Positions 54,126-63,073 of a DNA stretch of 64,000 bases are shown here, piece by piece. The notes beneath the pieces were generated by a model that saw only the letters and a program-made list of their open reading frames with translations, was not told where the DNA came from and made no database searches. Source of the stretch: Burkholderiales bacterium. Lineage in GTDB: Bacteria; Pseudomonadota; Gammaproteobacteria; Burkholderiales; Burkholderiaceae_C. The stretch lies in NCBI GenBank assembly GCA_029268225.1, contig JAJUGJ010000006.1, forward strand, positions 1 to 64,000, read 5' to 3'. Positions within the stretch are counted from its first letter, which is position 1, and every line of letters starts with the position of its first letter. Both the position numbers and the translations under genes were made by a program.

Positions 54126-56632
54126 ACAAATTCATGATGACCGTCATCTTCATCATCGGACTCGTGGCCGTCGGCTGGGTGGGCTGGGGCTTTGTCGGGG
54201 CGAGCTGGATGGCCCTGACCATGACCGCCGTGATCGGCGGCGTGTACATCCTGGGGGCACTGGAACTGCGGCGCTTCCGTGCGGCCACCAACAGCCTGAG
54301 CGAGGCGCTGGCCCAGATCCCGTCTGAGCTGACGGACCTGAGCGCCTGGCTCCAGCGTCTGCACCCCAGTCTGCAGCACCCCGTGCGCCTGCGCATCGAA
54401 GGCCAGCGCGTGGCCATGCCCGGCCCGGCGCTCACACCGTATCTGGTCGGCCTGCTGGTCATGCTCGGCATGCTGGGCACCTTCCTGGGCATGGTCGTCA
54501 CCTTCAAGGGCGCCGTGTTCGCGCTCGAAGGCTCTGCCAACCTGGAAGCCATCCGTGGCGCCCTGGCCGCCCCCATCAAGGGCCTGGGCCTGGCCTTTGG
54601 CACCTCGGTGGCTGGCGTGGCCGCCTCGGCCTTGCTGGGTCTGATGTCGGCGATGACCCGCCGTGAGCGCATCGAGGTCGTGTGTCAGCTCGATGCCCAC
54701 ATTGCCACCACCCTGCGCCCGCTGTCTGGCGCCCACCAGCGTGACGCCACGTTCAAGGCCCTGCAGGCCCAGGCCGACGCCATGCCGGTGCTCGTCGATC
54801 GCTTGCAGGCCCTGATGACCGGCCTGGAGCGCCGCAGCGAACAACTCGACGCTCAACTGCTGGCCCAGCAGCAGGCCTTCCATCGCGAAGCCGCCACCGC
54901 CTACACCGACCTGGCCCAGCGCGTGGGCACCGCCTTGCAAGACAGTCTCACCGCCAGCGCCCGCGTCGCCGGGGAAACGCTCAAGCCCGTGGTCGAGACC
55001 GCCATGAGCGAGATCGCGCAGGAATCGCAGCGGACGCACCTGCGCCTGATCGACGCCACCCAGGCTCAGCTCAACGGCCTGAGCGCGCAGTGGGAGGGCA
55101 CCGCCCGCCAGGTGGCCGACACCTGGACCTCGTCCCTGCAGACCCAGAACCACACCCAGCAGCAACTGCTGACCGGGCTCGATGGCGCCCTGCAAGCCTT
55201 CGCCCATGCCTTCGAGCAGCGCGCCGCCGCTGTGCTGCTGGCGCAGCAAGACGCCACTACGCAGGCTCAGGCCACCCAGGCGGCCGCCGACCAGCAGCGC
55301 CTGAGCGAATGGCAAGGCACGATGGCCACCCTGGCGACAACGCTCGCCGCCGAATGGCAGCAGGCGGGCGCTCAGACGGTGCGCCAGCAACAGGCCGTGT
55401 GCCAGGCGCTGGAAGCGGCTTCAGCGCAGATCCGCGAACAGGCCGCGCAGGTGGCCGCCAGCTGGACGACCGCTCAGCACAGCCAGACCCAGGCCAACGA
55501 GAACCTGGTGGGTGGCCTCGACCGCGCCCTGCAGGGCTTCACCGACACCTTTGCACAGCGTGCCCGCGAAGTGTTGACCTCGCTGCAGGACAGTGCTGCG
55601 CAAGCACAAGCGGCGCAAACCACGGCCGACCAGCAACGCCTGGCCGCATGGCAGCAGACCATGGACAGCACCGCCGCCACGCTGGCCGCCGAATGGCAAC
55701 GCGTCGGCAGCCAGACGCTGGTCCAACAGCAGACTGTCTGCCAGACGCTGGAGAGCGCCGCCGGCCAGATCACCGAGCGCGCCAGCCAGCACGTCAGCCA
55801 GACCCTGGCCAGCGTGACCCAGCTGCTGAGCCAGTCGGAAGAGCTGGTGCGCGCCCGCCTGGCCTCCGAGCAAGCGTGGATCGCCTCGCAAGGCGAGCGC
55901 ATGGACCAGCTGAGCACCCTCTGGCGCACCGAGCTGCAGGCCTTGCGCGACGAAGAAGCGCAACGCGGCCGCGCCGCCGTCGAGCGCCTGGACACCCTCC
56001 AAGCCGCCGTGGGCCAGCACCTCGCCACCCTGGGCACCGCGCTAGAAGCGCCGCTCAACCGCCTGCTGCAAACCGCCTCCGAAGTGCCGCAGGCCGCCGC
56101 CGAGGTCATCGTGCAACTGCGTCGCGACATGGCGCAGATCAGCGAGCGCGACAACCTCGCCCTGTCCGAACGCACCGCCATGATGGCCCAGCTCGGCACC
56201 TTGCTGCAGTCCGTCAACGACGCCACCGGTCAGCAGCGCGCGGCCATCGAGTCCATGGTCCAATCGGCCACCACCGTGCTGCACGAGGCCGGGGCCCAGT
56301 TCACGAACGCCCTCAGCCAGCAAGCCGGTCAGGTCGACGAGGTAGCCGCCCGCGTGGCCGCCAGCGCCGTCGAGCTGTCCAGCCTGGGCGAGTCTTTCGC
56401 GCATGGCGTCAACCTGTTCAGCGAGACCAGCGACAAGCTGGTGAGCAGCCTGCAGGGCATCGAAAGCGCCATCGGCCAGTCCCTCACTCGCAGCGACGAG
56501 CAGCTTGCCTACTACGTGGCGCAGGCCCGTGAGGTGATCGATCTCAGCATCAGCTCGCAGCAGGGCATCGTCGAAGACCTGCGCCGCCTGCACGGCAAGG
56601 CCCTGGCATCCGCTGAAGGGGGCGCCCGATGA
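54122..56632 (+). CDS. DUF802 protein: MotA/TolQ/ZorA-like stator with long coiled tail
   Basis: An 836-residue protein. Four membrane spans (about 5-25, 27-47, 104-127, 153-178) show stator-like text in the third (MLGMLGTFLGMVVTF, compare ExbB/TolQ) and fourth (KGLGLAFGTSVAGVAASAL). The remaining 650 residues are a continuous Gln/Ala/Glu-rich coiled coil predicted to be cytoplasmic, containing a perfect-length tandem duplication of 113 residues. This layout, four spans plus a long tail, is that of ZorA; MotA and ExbB lack the tail. DUF802 has no assigned function. Its start and stop each overlap the neighbouring genes, so all four genes are coupled. Confidence 0.85.
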   Translation: MNKFMMTVIFIIGLVAVGWVGWGFVGASWMALTMTAVIGGVYILGALELRRFRAATNSLSEALAQIPSELTDLSAWLQRLHPSLQHPVRLRIEGQRVAMPGPALTPYLVGLLVMLGMLGTFLGMVVTFKGAVFALEGSANLEAIRGALAAPIKGLGLAFGTSVAGVAASALLGLMSAMTRRERIEVVCQLDAHIATTLRPLSGAHQRDATFKALQAQADAMPVLVDRLQALMTGLERRSEQLDAQLLAQQQAFHREAATAYTDLAQRVGTALQDSLTASARVAGETLKPVVETAMSEIAQESQRTHLRLIDATQAQLNGLSAQWEGTARQVADTWTSSLQTQNHTQQQLLTGLDGALQAFAHAFEQRAAAVLLAQQDATTQAQATQAAADQQRLSEWQGTMATLATTLAAEWQQAGAQTVRQQQAVCQALEAASAQIREQAAQVAASWTTAQHSQTQANENLVGGLDRALQGFTDTFAQRAREVLTSLQDSAAQAQAAQTTADQQRLAAWQQTMDSTAATLAAEWQRVGSQTLVQQQTVCQTLESAAGQITERASQHVSQTLASVTQLLSQSEELVRARLASEQAWIASQGERMDQLSTLWRTELQALRDEEAQRGRAAVERLDTLQAAVGQHLATLGTALEAPLNRLLQTASEVPQAAAEVIVQLRRDMAQISERDNLALSERTAMMAQLGTLLQSVNDATGQQRAAIESMVQSATTVLHEAGAQFTNALSQQAGQVDEVAARVAASAVELSSLGESFAHGVNLFSETSDKLVSSLQGIESAIGQSLTRSDEQLAYYVAQAREVIDLSISSQQGIVEDLRRLHGKALASAEGGAR
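55109..55786 (+). repeat. Tandem 339-base (113-residue) duplication in the DUF802 tail
   Basis: Residues 330-442 and 443-555 align without a gap. They share QVA.(D/A).WT, GLD.ALQ.F...F.QRA..VL, A.DQQRL..WQ.TM, TLAAEWQ..G.QT and QQQ.VCQ.LE.A. The duplication lengthens the coiled tail by about 113 residues without breaking heptad phase badly. Confidence 0.85.
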
Positions 56633-57315
56633 TGGACCCGGAAGACCGGGACGACGCCATCGAGCAGACGGCCCCAGTCTGGGCCGTGTTCGGTGACCTC
56701 ATGTCTGGCCTGCTGGGCGCCTTCGTCCTGATCCTGGTGGGCATGCTCGTGGTGCAGATGGACCTGGTGAGCAGCCTCAAGCAGGAGGTCGAAAAGCGCC
56801 AGCAGGAAGAGCAGCGTCGCATCGCCCTGGAGCACGCCCTGGCCGGCCCGCTGGCCAGCGGCCGCGTCACCCTCAACGACGGCCGCATCGGCATCAGCGG
56901 CAGCGTCCTGTTTGACACCGGCTCGGACCAGTTGCGTGCCGACGGTCGCCAGTTGCTCCAAAGCCTCGTGCAGCCCCTGCGCGTCTACCTGGGCGAACGC
57001 CAGGAAATGCTGATGGTCAGCGGCTTCACCGACGACACCCTGCTGCGCGACGGCAACCGCCGCTTTGCCGACAACCTGGAGCTGTCGGCCCAGCGCGCCT
57101 TGACCGTGACCCGCGCCCTGATCGACGCCGGCATGCCCTCGTCCCAGGTGTTTGCGGCCGCCTTCGGTGCCGAACAGCCCGTGGCGCCCAATACCGATGA
57201 AAAGGGCAGGGCGCTGAATCGGCGCGTCGAGATGGCACCGGTGCCCCAAACGGCACCCCAGCCCACGCCCCCAACGGCATCCCAAGCAGTCACCACCTCG
57301 TCTGCCAAGCCATGA
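56629..57315 (+). CDS. OmpA/MotB-like peptidoglycan-binding motor subunit
   Basis: A 228-residue protein with a short cytoplasmic N-terminus, one span (about 19-41, WAVFGDLMSGLLGAFVLILV), a linker and an OmpA-like domain (about 85-205). Asp23 in FGDLMSGLL is at the position of the ion-carrying Asp of MotB (ADLMT). The OmpA domain has the peptidoglycan-binding features DNLELSAQRALTVTRAL and ALNRRVEM. It probably forms a 5:2-type complex with the DUF802 stator and anchors it to the wall. It is translationally coupled on both sides. Confidence 0.88.
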   Translation: MMDPEDRDDAIEQTAPVWAVFGDLMSGLLGAFVLILVGMLVVQMDLVSSLKQEVEKRQQEEQRRIALEHALAGPLASGRVTLNDGRIGISGSVLFDTGSDQLRADGRQLLQSLVQPLRVYLGERQEMLMVSGFTDDTLLRDGNRRFADNLELSAQRALTVTRALIDAGMPSSQVFAAAFGAEQPVAPNTDEKGRALNRRVEMAPVPQTAPQPTPPTASQAVTTSSAKP

Positions 57316-57920
57316 GCGAACCCACCCTGGCCGCGCTGCGCGAAGCAGGAGCCGATCGCCACGATCCGGCCCGCTTCCATTACCTGGAAGTGCTGGAACG
57401 CCGTTTGGCCACCCAGCCCGAGGCCGTGCGCCAGTTGTTGAGCGAGCGTTTGCAAGCCGCGCTGCACGATTACGCTCAGCGTGTGGCCCAGGCCACGTCG
57501 TCCGGTGGAGCGGCTTCAGGCGGACCCGCAGCCACACCCCGGATGCCCTCGGCACACGCCGCACCGCTGACCCGGCTGAACCGCTACATCCACGATCGCA
57601 CGCAGGCGCCCGATGTCGACCCGGAAGACGGCGGCAACGCCAACGACCTGAAAAGCGTGCGTGGCTTCAGCAACGTCTGGACCAAGATCGCAGCAGACCA
57701 GCAGGTGGCGCAGGCCATCGACCGCGGCCCGGACAACGCCGGCCCGCTCAATTCCCACCGGCTCATGCTGCGCTCGCTGGCCCTCATGCGCAGCCTCTCA
57801 CCCGATTACCTGGGCCATTTCCTCTCGCAGGTGGACACCTTGCTCTGGCTGGATCAGATCAACCAGCAAACCTCTTTGAAGGATGGCAAATCCAAGCGAC
57901 CGAGTCGGGTCAGGAAGTGA
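57312..57920 (+). CDS. DUF2894 family protein
   Basis: A 202-residue cytoplasmic protein matching DUF2894 (FHYLEVLERRLATQPEAVRQLL at the N-terminus; LKSVRGFSNVWTKIAADQQVAQAIDRGPDNAGPLNSHRL region in the middle). The C-terminus is basic (KDGKSKRPSRVRK). There is no membrane segment. The ATG overlaps the OmpA-like stop. Function is unknown. Constant association with DUF802 and the OmpA-like gene suggests a cytoplasmic partner of the motor, perhaps bound to the coiled tail. Confidence 0.85.
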   Translation: MSEPTLAALREAGADRHDPARFHYLEVLERRLATQPEAVRQLLSERLQAALHDYAQRVAQATSSGGAASGGPAATPRMPSAHAAPLTRLNRYIHDRTQAPDVDPEDGGNANDLKSVRGFSNVWTKIAADQQVAQAIDRGPDNAGPLNSHRLMLRSLALMRSLSPDYLGHFLSQVDTLLWLDQINQQTSLKDGKSKRPSRVRK

Positions 57921-57951
57921 GCTTCAGCGCGCACAGTGCCACGGCAAGCGC

Positions 57952-58194
57952 TCACGTCAGATATGTGACCACTTTCAGCACGGCCACCATGGCCAGCACC
58001 ACCATCAAGATCAAGAGCAGCAGCCAGGAAGGCTTGCGACTGTGCCTGCTGCGACGCGACGAAGGCCGCTGGCGTGGCCTGTCTTCGCCCAAGCGGGAAT
58101 CGAGCGTGCTGGAGTGAGTGAATCCCGACTGCTCGAAGGTTGAAACCTCGTCGGTTTTCTGCTGCTGCCACTGGCTGTCCCTGTCTTTGCTCAT
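57952..58194 (-). CDS. Small tail-anchored membrane protein, unknown
   Basis: An 80-residue protein with a hydrophilic, Ser/Arg/Gln-rich N-terminal part (basic RQRPSSRRSRHSRK at 41-54) and a single C-terminal span (WLLLLILMVVLAMVAVLKVV). An AGGA lies ten bases before ATG 58194. It faces the end of the DUF2894 gene. The strong membrane segment after a positive patch makes it a credible gene, but no family is recognised. Confidence 0.5.
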   Translation of the reverse strand: MSKDRDSQWQQQKTDEVSTFEQSGFTHSSTLDSRLGEDRPRQRPSSRRSRHSRKPSWLLLLILMVVLAMVAVLKVVTYLT

Positions 58195-58216
58195 CTCGGT
58201 GTCGTCCTGACGGCGT

Positions 58217-59077
58217 TCATGGTTGGTCGGCGTGCCCCAGTTGACGCGCCAGGAAGGGCGTCACAGCCCGGGCCACGGCTTCCGGATTGTCGGCAAAAGG
58301 AAAGTGGCCACTGCCGGGCAGCAGAACCACTTCAGCCTGGGTAAATACGTCTTTCTGTCGCTCGGCCAAGGGCACAGGCAGATAAGGGTCGGCATCCCCC
58401 CAGACCACCAGTGTGGGCCAACGATGCGGGCGCAACAATTTCGCCAGCAACTCTGCGCCCTGGCTGGGCTCCGATGTCGCTCGGTAAAGTTTCAAGATGG
58501 CCCTGCGCGTGCCCGTGTCCAGATCGTCGTACATGCGATCCAGAAACGCCTCGGGCAACGCACGCGGTGACCCCTTGCGCAAGACCCACTTGAAGCCCGC
58601 CCGATGCGTCAACCATTGTTGCAATTCGCCCAGAATGGGAGTTCGCCAGATGCGCGCCATCGTATGCCAACGGTATCCCAGCAGCACGCCGGTGTTGATC
58701 AGCGTGAGGCTGCCCACAGACAGGGGGGACATGGCGGCCCACATCAGTCCCCACGGTCCACCAAAGTCATGCAGCACCAGATGCGCACGGCTGACGCCCA
58801 GCTGCTTCAGCGCCTCTCCCAGAAAGCTGGCGCCGCCTTCGACCGAATAGGGGTAGTCAGAGGGTTTGTCCGCCTTGCCAAAACCAGGCATGTCCAACGC
58901 AATGGCACGACCATACGGCGCAAGGTGACCCATCAGTTCAGCCCAGTCTTCGCCAGATCCGGGATTCCCGTGCACCAACACTACCGCCTCGGTGGCACGC
59001 AGGTTGGCGCCAGCTTGCAACACACGCGTGCGGATACCGCAGGCGCTCAGATGGGATTCGTGCAGCGGTGCATTCAT
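58217..59077 (-). CDS. Alpha/beta hydrolase, haloalkane dehalogenase/epoxide hydrolase-like
   Basis: A 286-residue hydrolase. It shows the oxyanion loop HGNPGSG (36-42), a nucleophile elbow with Asp104 (LVLHDFGGPWG), a late acid in WGDADPYLP and the base His in GSGHFPFADNPE. An Asp rather than Ser nucleophile places it among dehalogenase and epoxide-hydrolase types, but the substrate cannot be stated. Its ATG shares one base with the stop of the metallochaperone gene upstream (TGATG), so the two are co-translated. Confidence 0.88.
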   Translation of the reverse strand: MNAPLHESHLSACGIRTRVLQAGANLRATEAVVLVHGNPGSGEDWAELMGHLAPYGRAIALDMPGFGKADKPSDYPYSVEGGASFLGEALKQLGVSRAHLVLHDFGGPWGLMWAAMSPLSVGSLTLINTGVLLGYRWHTMARIWRTPILGELQQWLTHRAGFKWVLRKGSPRALPEAFLDRMYDDLDTGTRRAILKLYRATSEPSQGAELLAKLLRPHRWPTLVVWGDADPYLPVPLAERQKDVFTQAEVVLLPGSGHFPFADNPEAVARAVTPFLARQLGHADQP

Positions 59078-59283
59078 CAGGCGACGCCGTAGCCTTCTTC
59101 ACGGATGATCTCGCGCACTGCCTCCTCGCCAAGCGCAGTCTGTACCGTCACCTGACCCTGTGTCAGATCCACGGTGACCAGTGCCTCACCATCCTGATCC
59201 TGAACCGCTTGCGTGATGGCCTTGACGCAGTGCTGGCAGCTCATGCCCGTCACATGGAACTGATAGGTGGCAGGGGTTGTCAT
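59077..59283 (-). CDS. CopZ-like heavy-metal-associated (HMA) chaperone
   Basis: A 68-residue HMA-domain protein with the metal-binding GMSCQHC motif (residues 13-19) followed by VKAITQAVQ, and a ferredoxin-like fold ending EEGYGVA. It is about the usual CopZ length. It would carry Cu(I) in the cytoplasm and hand it to the CopA ATPase encoded divergently 62 bases away. I chose ATG 59283, with AAGGATCC ahead of it; a longer open frame upstream has no supporting features. Confidence 0.92.
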   Translation of the reverse strand: MTTPATYQFHVTGMSCQHCVKAITQAVQDQDGEALVTVDLTQGQVTVQTALGEEAVREIIREEGYGVA

Positions 59284-59345
59284 GGCGGGGATCCTTTCAA
59301 GAGGTGATACTGACGCCATTGTGAAGTGAACCCGATATCTGTGCC

Positions 59346-61712
59346 ATGCCTGCATCCGAAGTTTCCCCTCTTGTGTCGGACATGGGGGCGTTAACGAGCC
59401 CTGACCACACGGTGCAACTGGCTGTGCGGGGAATGACCTGTGCAGCCTGCGTGGCTCGGGTCGAGCGAGCGCTCAAGAAAGTCCCTGGCGTTGCGCAGGC
59501 GCAGGTCAACTTCGCCACAGAGACGGCCACCGTGGCATGGATGGATGCGTCTGACGAGGCCGACATCCACACGCAATCTCAAGCCTTGCTGGCAGCCATT
59601 GAGCGAGCCGGCTACCACGCCCAGATTCAGCATGCCGACGACAACGTCGTGGAAGAGGTGGTGCCCTGGTGGGATGTCTGGGGCGCGGTGTTGTTGGGTT
59701 GCGTGGCCAGCCTTCCGCTTGTGCTGCCCATGCTGTGGGGGGCCCATCATTTCTGGTCGGCTTGGGTGCAATTTGCTCTGGCCACCCCAGTGCAGTTCCT
59801 GCTGGGCGCGCGGTTTTACAAAGCGGGTTGGGCGGCCCTCAAGGCAGGCAGCGGCAACATGGACCAGTTGGTCGCGCTGGGCACATCCGCGGCCTGGGGC
59901 TTGTCCGTGTGGTTGTGGTGGCGCCACAGCCACACCACCGATCCGCACCTGGCGCACGATACCCCCGACCTCTATTTCGAATCTGCTGCGGTGGTGATCA
60001 CCCTGGTGTTGCTGGGGAAGGCCCTTGAGGCCCGAGCCAAGCGCCAAACCACGGCCGCGATCCGGGCGTTGCAATCACTGCGGCCTGAGACAGTTCATCG
60101 CCAAGGTCCGCAGGGGGAGGTCGAGGTGCCGCTCAAGCAGGTGCTGGTCGACGATGTTCTCATCGTTCGTCCGGGCGAGCGCATCCCCACCGATGGCGTG
60201 GTACTGGAAGGGCAAGGTCATGTTGACGAGTCCCTGTTGACGGGGGAGCCGCTGCCCGTGAGCAAAGCGCCTGGTGACCCCGTCACGGGTGGTGCCATCA
60301 ACACCGAGGCGCGCCTGCTGATGCGCGTCACGGCAGTGGGGGGGCAGACCATGCTGGCACACATCATTCGCCGCGTGGTGGAGGCGCAAGCGGTCAAGGC
60401 GCCCATCCAGCGCGTGGTCGATCGCGTCTCTGCGGTCTTCGTTCCCTCCGTGCTCCTCATCGCCCTGGTCACGGGACTTGGGTGGTGGTGGGCCGGCCTG
60501 GGGGGGGAAGTGGCGCTGATTCGTGCTGTGGCCGTGCTGGTCATTGCCTGTCCCTGCGCTTTGGGGCTGGCCACACCGGCCGCCATCATGGCAGGGACCG
60601 GTGCAGCCGCTCGCCACGGCATCCTCATCAAAGATCCCGAGGCGCTGGAGGTGGCTCACCATGTGCAGGTGGTGGCCTTCGACAAAACAGGCACCCTCAC
60701 GCAGGGGCGTCCCAGACTGCTTGATTGGCAGGTCGCCACGGGCATGGCGCTTGACCGCAACCAGGCGCTGCAAATGACCGCAGCCTTGCAGGGGGGCAGC
60801 GAGCACCCCCTCGCACGCGCTGTGATTGACGAGGCCATACGGTTGAACCTGAGTTTGCCCGCTGCCCACGACCTGCAGGCCGTGGCTGGGCGGGGCATCC
60901 AGGGGCGCATTGCCCTTGCGGAGGAGGGGGCGCAAACGTGGGCCTTGGGCAGTACCCGCTGGATGACCGAGTTGTGTGCCAATGTGGTACCGAGTGCTTG
61001 GCGCAACACGCTGGACGCCTGGCACGCCCAGGGTCACACCGTCTCCTGGTTGTTGCGACAAGCTCAGCCTGGGTCGGTGCCGCATGGTGCCGAGTCGGAC
61101 GCCTCCACGCCAACTCAAGCAGCATGGCAAGTCGTGGCGCTCATGGCTTTTGGCGATGAACTCAAGCCAGAAGCTGCTGCAGCCGTGCAGGGCCTGCACG
61201 CACTCGGGGTACGCACCGTCATGATTTCCGGTGACAACCGCAGTGCCGCCGAGTACATCGGCAGACAACTGGGCATCCAGCAGGTGATTGCCGAGGTGTT
61301 GCCGGGCGACAAGGCTGACCACATTCTGCGTTTGCAGCAAGGCGAAGAGCGGAAGGGGCGGGCTGTGATCGCCATGGTGGGCGATGGCATCAACGATGCC
61401 CCTGCGCTGGCCGCTGCCGATGTTGGCATGGCCATGGCCAACCCGCAAGGTGGTGCTGACGTCGCTCTGAACGCTGCCGGCATCACCCTCATGCGTGGAG
61501 ACCCGACCCTCGTGCCTGCGGCCCTCGACATCTCCCGTCGGACCTCGGCCAAGATATGGCAGAACTTGGCGTGGGCTTTTGGCTACAACATCATCGGCAT
61601 CCCGCTGGCGGCCTTTGGGGGGCTCAGCCCGATGCTTGCTGGGGCGGCCATGGCACTGAGCAGTGTCAGCGTGGTCAGCAACGCGCTGCTGCTGTCACGG
61701 TGGCGCGCATGA
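59346..61712 (+). CDS. copA: Copper-translocating P1B-type ATPase
   Basis: A 788-residue P-type ATPase. One N-terminal HMA domain ([15 protein letters not shown]) is followed by eight expected spans with the ion-site motif CPC in [13 protein letters not shown]. The cytoplasmic domains carry TGEPLPVSK, the phosphorylated [22 protein letters not shown] (HP motif) and [19 protein letters not shown]. The CPC motif and paired Cys HMA fit Cu(I) export. It is divergent from the CopZ-like gene, so a shared intergenic control region (59284-59345) is likely. No CueR-like regulator gene is present in the window. Confidence 0.95.
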   Translation: MPASEVSPLVSDMGALTSPDHTVQLAVRGMTCAACVARVERALKKVPGVAQAQVNFATETATVAWMDASDEADIHTQSQALLAAIERAGYHAQIQHADDNVVEEVVPWWDVWGAVLLGCVASLPLVLPMLWGAHHFWSAWVQFALATPVQFLLGARFYKAGWAALKAGSGNMDQLVALGTSAAWGLSVWLWWRHSHTTDPHLAHDTPDLYFESAAVVITLVLLGKALEARAKRQTTAAIRALQSLRPETVHRQGPQGEVEVPLKQVLVDDVLIVRPGERIPTDGVVLEGQGHVDESLLTGEPLPVSKAPGDPVTGGAINTEARLLMRVTAVGGQTMLAHIIRRVVEAQAVKAPIQRVVDRVSAVFVPSVLLIALVTGLGWWWAGLGGEVALIRAVAVLVIACPCALGLATPAAIMAGTGAAARHGILIKDPEALEVAHHVQVVAFDKTGTLTQGRPRLLDWQVATGMALDRNQALQMTAALQGGSEHPLARAVIDEAIRLNLSLPAAHDLQAVAGRGIQGRIALAEEGAQTWALGSTRWMTELCANVVPSAWRNTLDAWHAQGHTVSWLLRQAQPGSVPHGAESDASTPTQAAWQVVALMAFGDELKPEAAAAVQGLHALGVRTVMISGDNRSAAEYIGRQLGIQQVIAEVLPGDKADHILRLQQGEERKGRAVIAMVGDGINDAPALAAADVGMAMANPQGGADVALNAAGITLMRGDPTLVPAALDISRRTSAKIWQNLAWAFGYNIIGIPLAAFGGLSPMLAGAAMALSSVSVVSNALLLSRWRA

Positions 61713-61732
61713 CGTAAACTCGCGGCCTCAGT

Positions 61733-61809
61733 CTGCCAGTAGCTCAGTTGGATAGAGCACCCGCCTTCTAAGCGGGCGGTCGGGGGTTCGACTCCCTCCT
61801 GGCAGGCCA
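61733..61809 (+). tRNA. tRNA-Arg (anticodon TCT)
   Basis: A complete cloverleaf of 77 bases: acceptor CTGCCAG/CTGGCAG, D arm GCTC/GAGC, anticodon stem CCCGC/GCGGG with loop CTTCTAA (TCT at 61767-61769), T arm GGGGG-TTCGACT-CCCTC, discriminator G and an encoded CCA (61807-61809). A possible promoter (CTGTCA, 17 bases, TAAACT at 61715-61720) overlaps the end of copA. It reads AGA and AGG. Confidence 0.97.
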
Positions 61810-61919
61810 GCATCGTCGGTGTGTGTCACACGATATCAGTGTCGAGCTTCTTTACACGCGACGATCTCCAAGTCCCTGGCGTCAGGTTTCTCCCTGGGGG
61901 AAATTCGGTCATGAGTTGT

Positions 61920-61935
61920 TGGCAAGGAAATTGCT
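61920..61935 (+). promoter_or_regulatory. Sigma-54 (-24/-12) promoter of the PEP-CTERM gene
   Basis: TGGCAA-GGAAA-TTGCT matches the RpoN consensus TGGCAC-N5-TTGCA, with the GG (61921-61922) and GC (61933-61934) pairs separated by the required ten bases. It lies 50 bases before the start codon. PEP-CTERM genes in related bacteria are known to be controlled by RpoN with the PrsK/PrsR system. Confidence 0.8.
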
Positions 61936-61985
61936 CTATGGCGGCTGGTGAAGCCCCAAATGGCTTTTTCTTTATGGAGAACACA

Positions 61986-62882
61986 ATGCTCATGCTCAAA
62001 ACACAGGGTTGGATGAACCTGCTCCGCGCAGGTCTGGTTTGCGGGGTGGCAAGCCCGTTGATGGCCTCTGCCGCGCTGGTGGTCAACCCGACCAACGACG
62101 TCGCGCAGCTCACAAGCGCCCTGATTGCGCCTGGCTCGGGCATCAACCTGAGTGGCTCGTCGCTGGTTCTGGGTGGCGCCACCCAGCAAGGTACTTATTC
62201 CGGCTTCAACCTGGCTCCCAGCTCCGGTTCGACCCCCACACTGCAAATGCAGGATGGTGTTGTGCTGACGTCGGGGGGCAACGCTTCCGTGCCGCTGTCC
62301 AACACGGTCAACAACTACTCGACCGCCCTCGTCGGTGGTAGTGGCTATGCGCCTTTGGCCACACTGGCGAGCAACACCACGAGCGACGCCAACGTCCTGC
62401 GTTACAACTTCACCCTCGCAGCAGGGCTGAACGCTGTGTCCATGCAGTTCGTGTTTGCCACCGATGAATTCCCGACCCAGAGCGTGACCGACATCTTTGG
62501 TTTCTTCGTGGACGGCGTGAACTATGCGAAGTTCCCCAGCGGCGAGCTGATCAGCAACACCCCTGGCAACCCCACCAACTTCATCCTGAACCCCGTTGGC
62601 GGCGGTCTGTATGACATCGAGTGGAACGGCCTGACGCAGGTTTTCACGGTCACGGGTCTGATCAATTCGGCTCTGTCCGAGCACACGCTTGAGATTGCCA
62701 TTGCCGACACGTCGGACTCCATCTTTGACAGCGCCGTGTACGTTTCGGGCCTGAAGGGCGTGACCTCCACCACCGGTGGCGGCATCGGCGATCCGGGCAC
62801 CGTTCCCGAGCCTGGTTCGTTGGCCCTGTTGGGCGCTGCCGTGCTCGGTCTGGCGGCCAGCCGTCAGCGTCGCGCCAAGTAA
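61986..62882 (+). CDS. Choice-of-anchor L domain protein with PEP-CTERM sorting signal
   Basis: A 298-residue exported protein. It has a signal peptide (about 1-31, GLVCGVASPLMASA), a choice-of-anchor L domain (NPTNDVAQLTSALIAPGSGI through FVFATDEFPTQSVTDIFGFF), and a C-terminal PEP-CTERM signal: VPEPGSLALLGAAVLGLAAS followed by RQRRAK. Such proteins are processed by an exosortase (none in this window) and go to the surface or exopolysaccharide matrix. ATG 61986 was chosen because GGAG at 61976-61979 is ideally spaced; ATGs further upstream lack this. A sigma-54 promoter precedes it and a terminator follows. Confidence 0.94.
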   Translation: MLMLKTQGWMNLLRAGLVCGVASPLMASAALVVNPTNDVAQLTSALIAPGSGINLSGSSLVLGGATQQGTYSGFNLAPSSGSTPTLQMQDGVVLTSGGNASVPLSNTVNNYSTALVGGSGYAPLATLASNTTSDANVLRYNFTLAAGLNAVSMQFVFATDEFPTQSVTDIFGFFVDGVNYAKFPSGELISNTPGNPTNFILNPVGGGLYDIEWNGLTQVFTVTGLINSALSEHTLEIAIADTSDSIFDSAVYVSGLKGVTSTTGGGIGDPGTVPEPGSLALLGAAVLGLAASRQRRAK

Positions 62883-62902
62883 ATCCTGCCGGATGAAAGC
62901 CA

Positions 62903-62931
62903 AGGCCGCGATGTTTCGCGGCCTTTTTTGT
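62903..62931 (+). terminator. Rho-independent terminator of the PEP-CTERM gene
   Basis: A perfect nine-base stem AAGGCCGCG / CGCGGCCTT with a six-base loop, ending in a run of six T, 20 bases after the stop codon. Confidence 0.92.
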
Positions 62932-63073
62932 GGTGGACAGCGTCTGCTTCTGGCGCACATGCACTCAGGAGCATGGCGCGTCGGCATGACGGGTGAGATT
63001 GCGTGGGTGTGATTTACACTGATTCATCCATGGACGTTTGACGATCCCTCACCCCATCACAGGTTTGCCTCTC

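Noticed and set aside
53304-57920. A true Zorya defence system
   Set aside because: The membrane pair is ZorAB-like, but no ZorC, ZorD helicase/nuclease or ZorE is present. DUF3348 and DUF2894 show no such motifs.
59284-59345. A CueR/MerR-type operator between the copZ-like gene and copA
   Set aside because: No convincing dyad with the long spacer typical of MerR-family promoters was found in these 62 bases.
61733-61809. tRNA-Arg as the attachment site of an integrated island
   Set aside because: No integrase and no repeat of the tRNA 3' end were seen in the flanking sequence.
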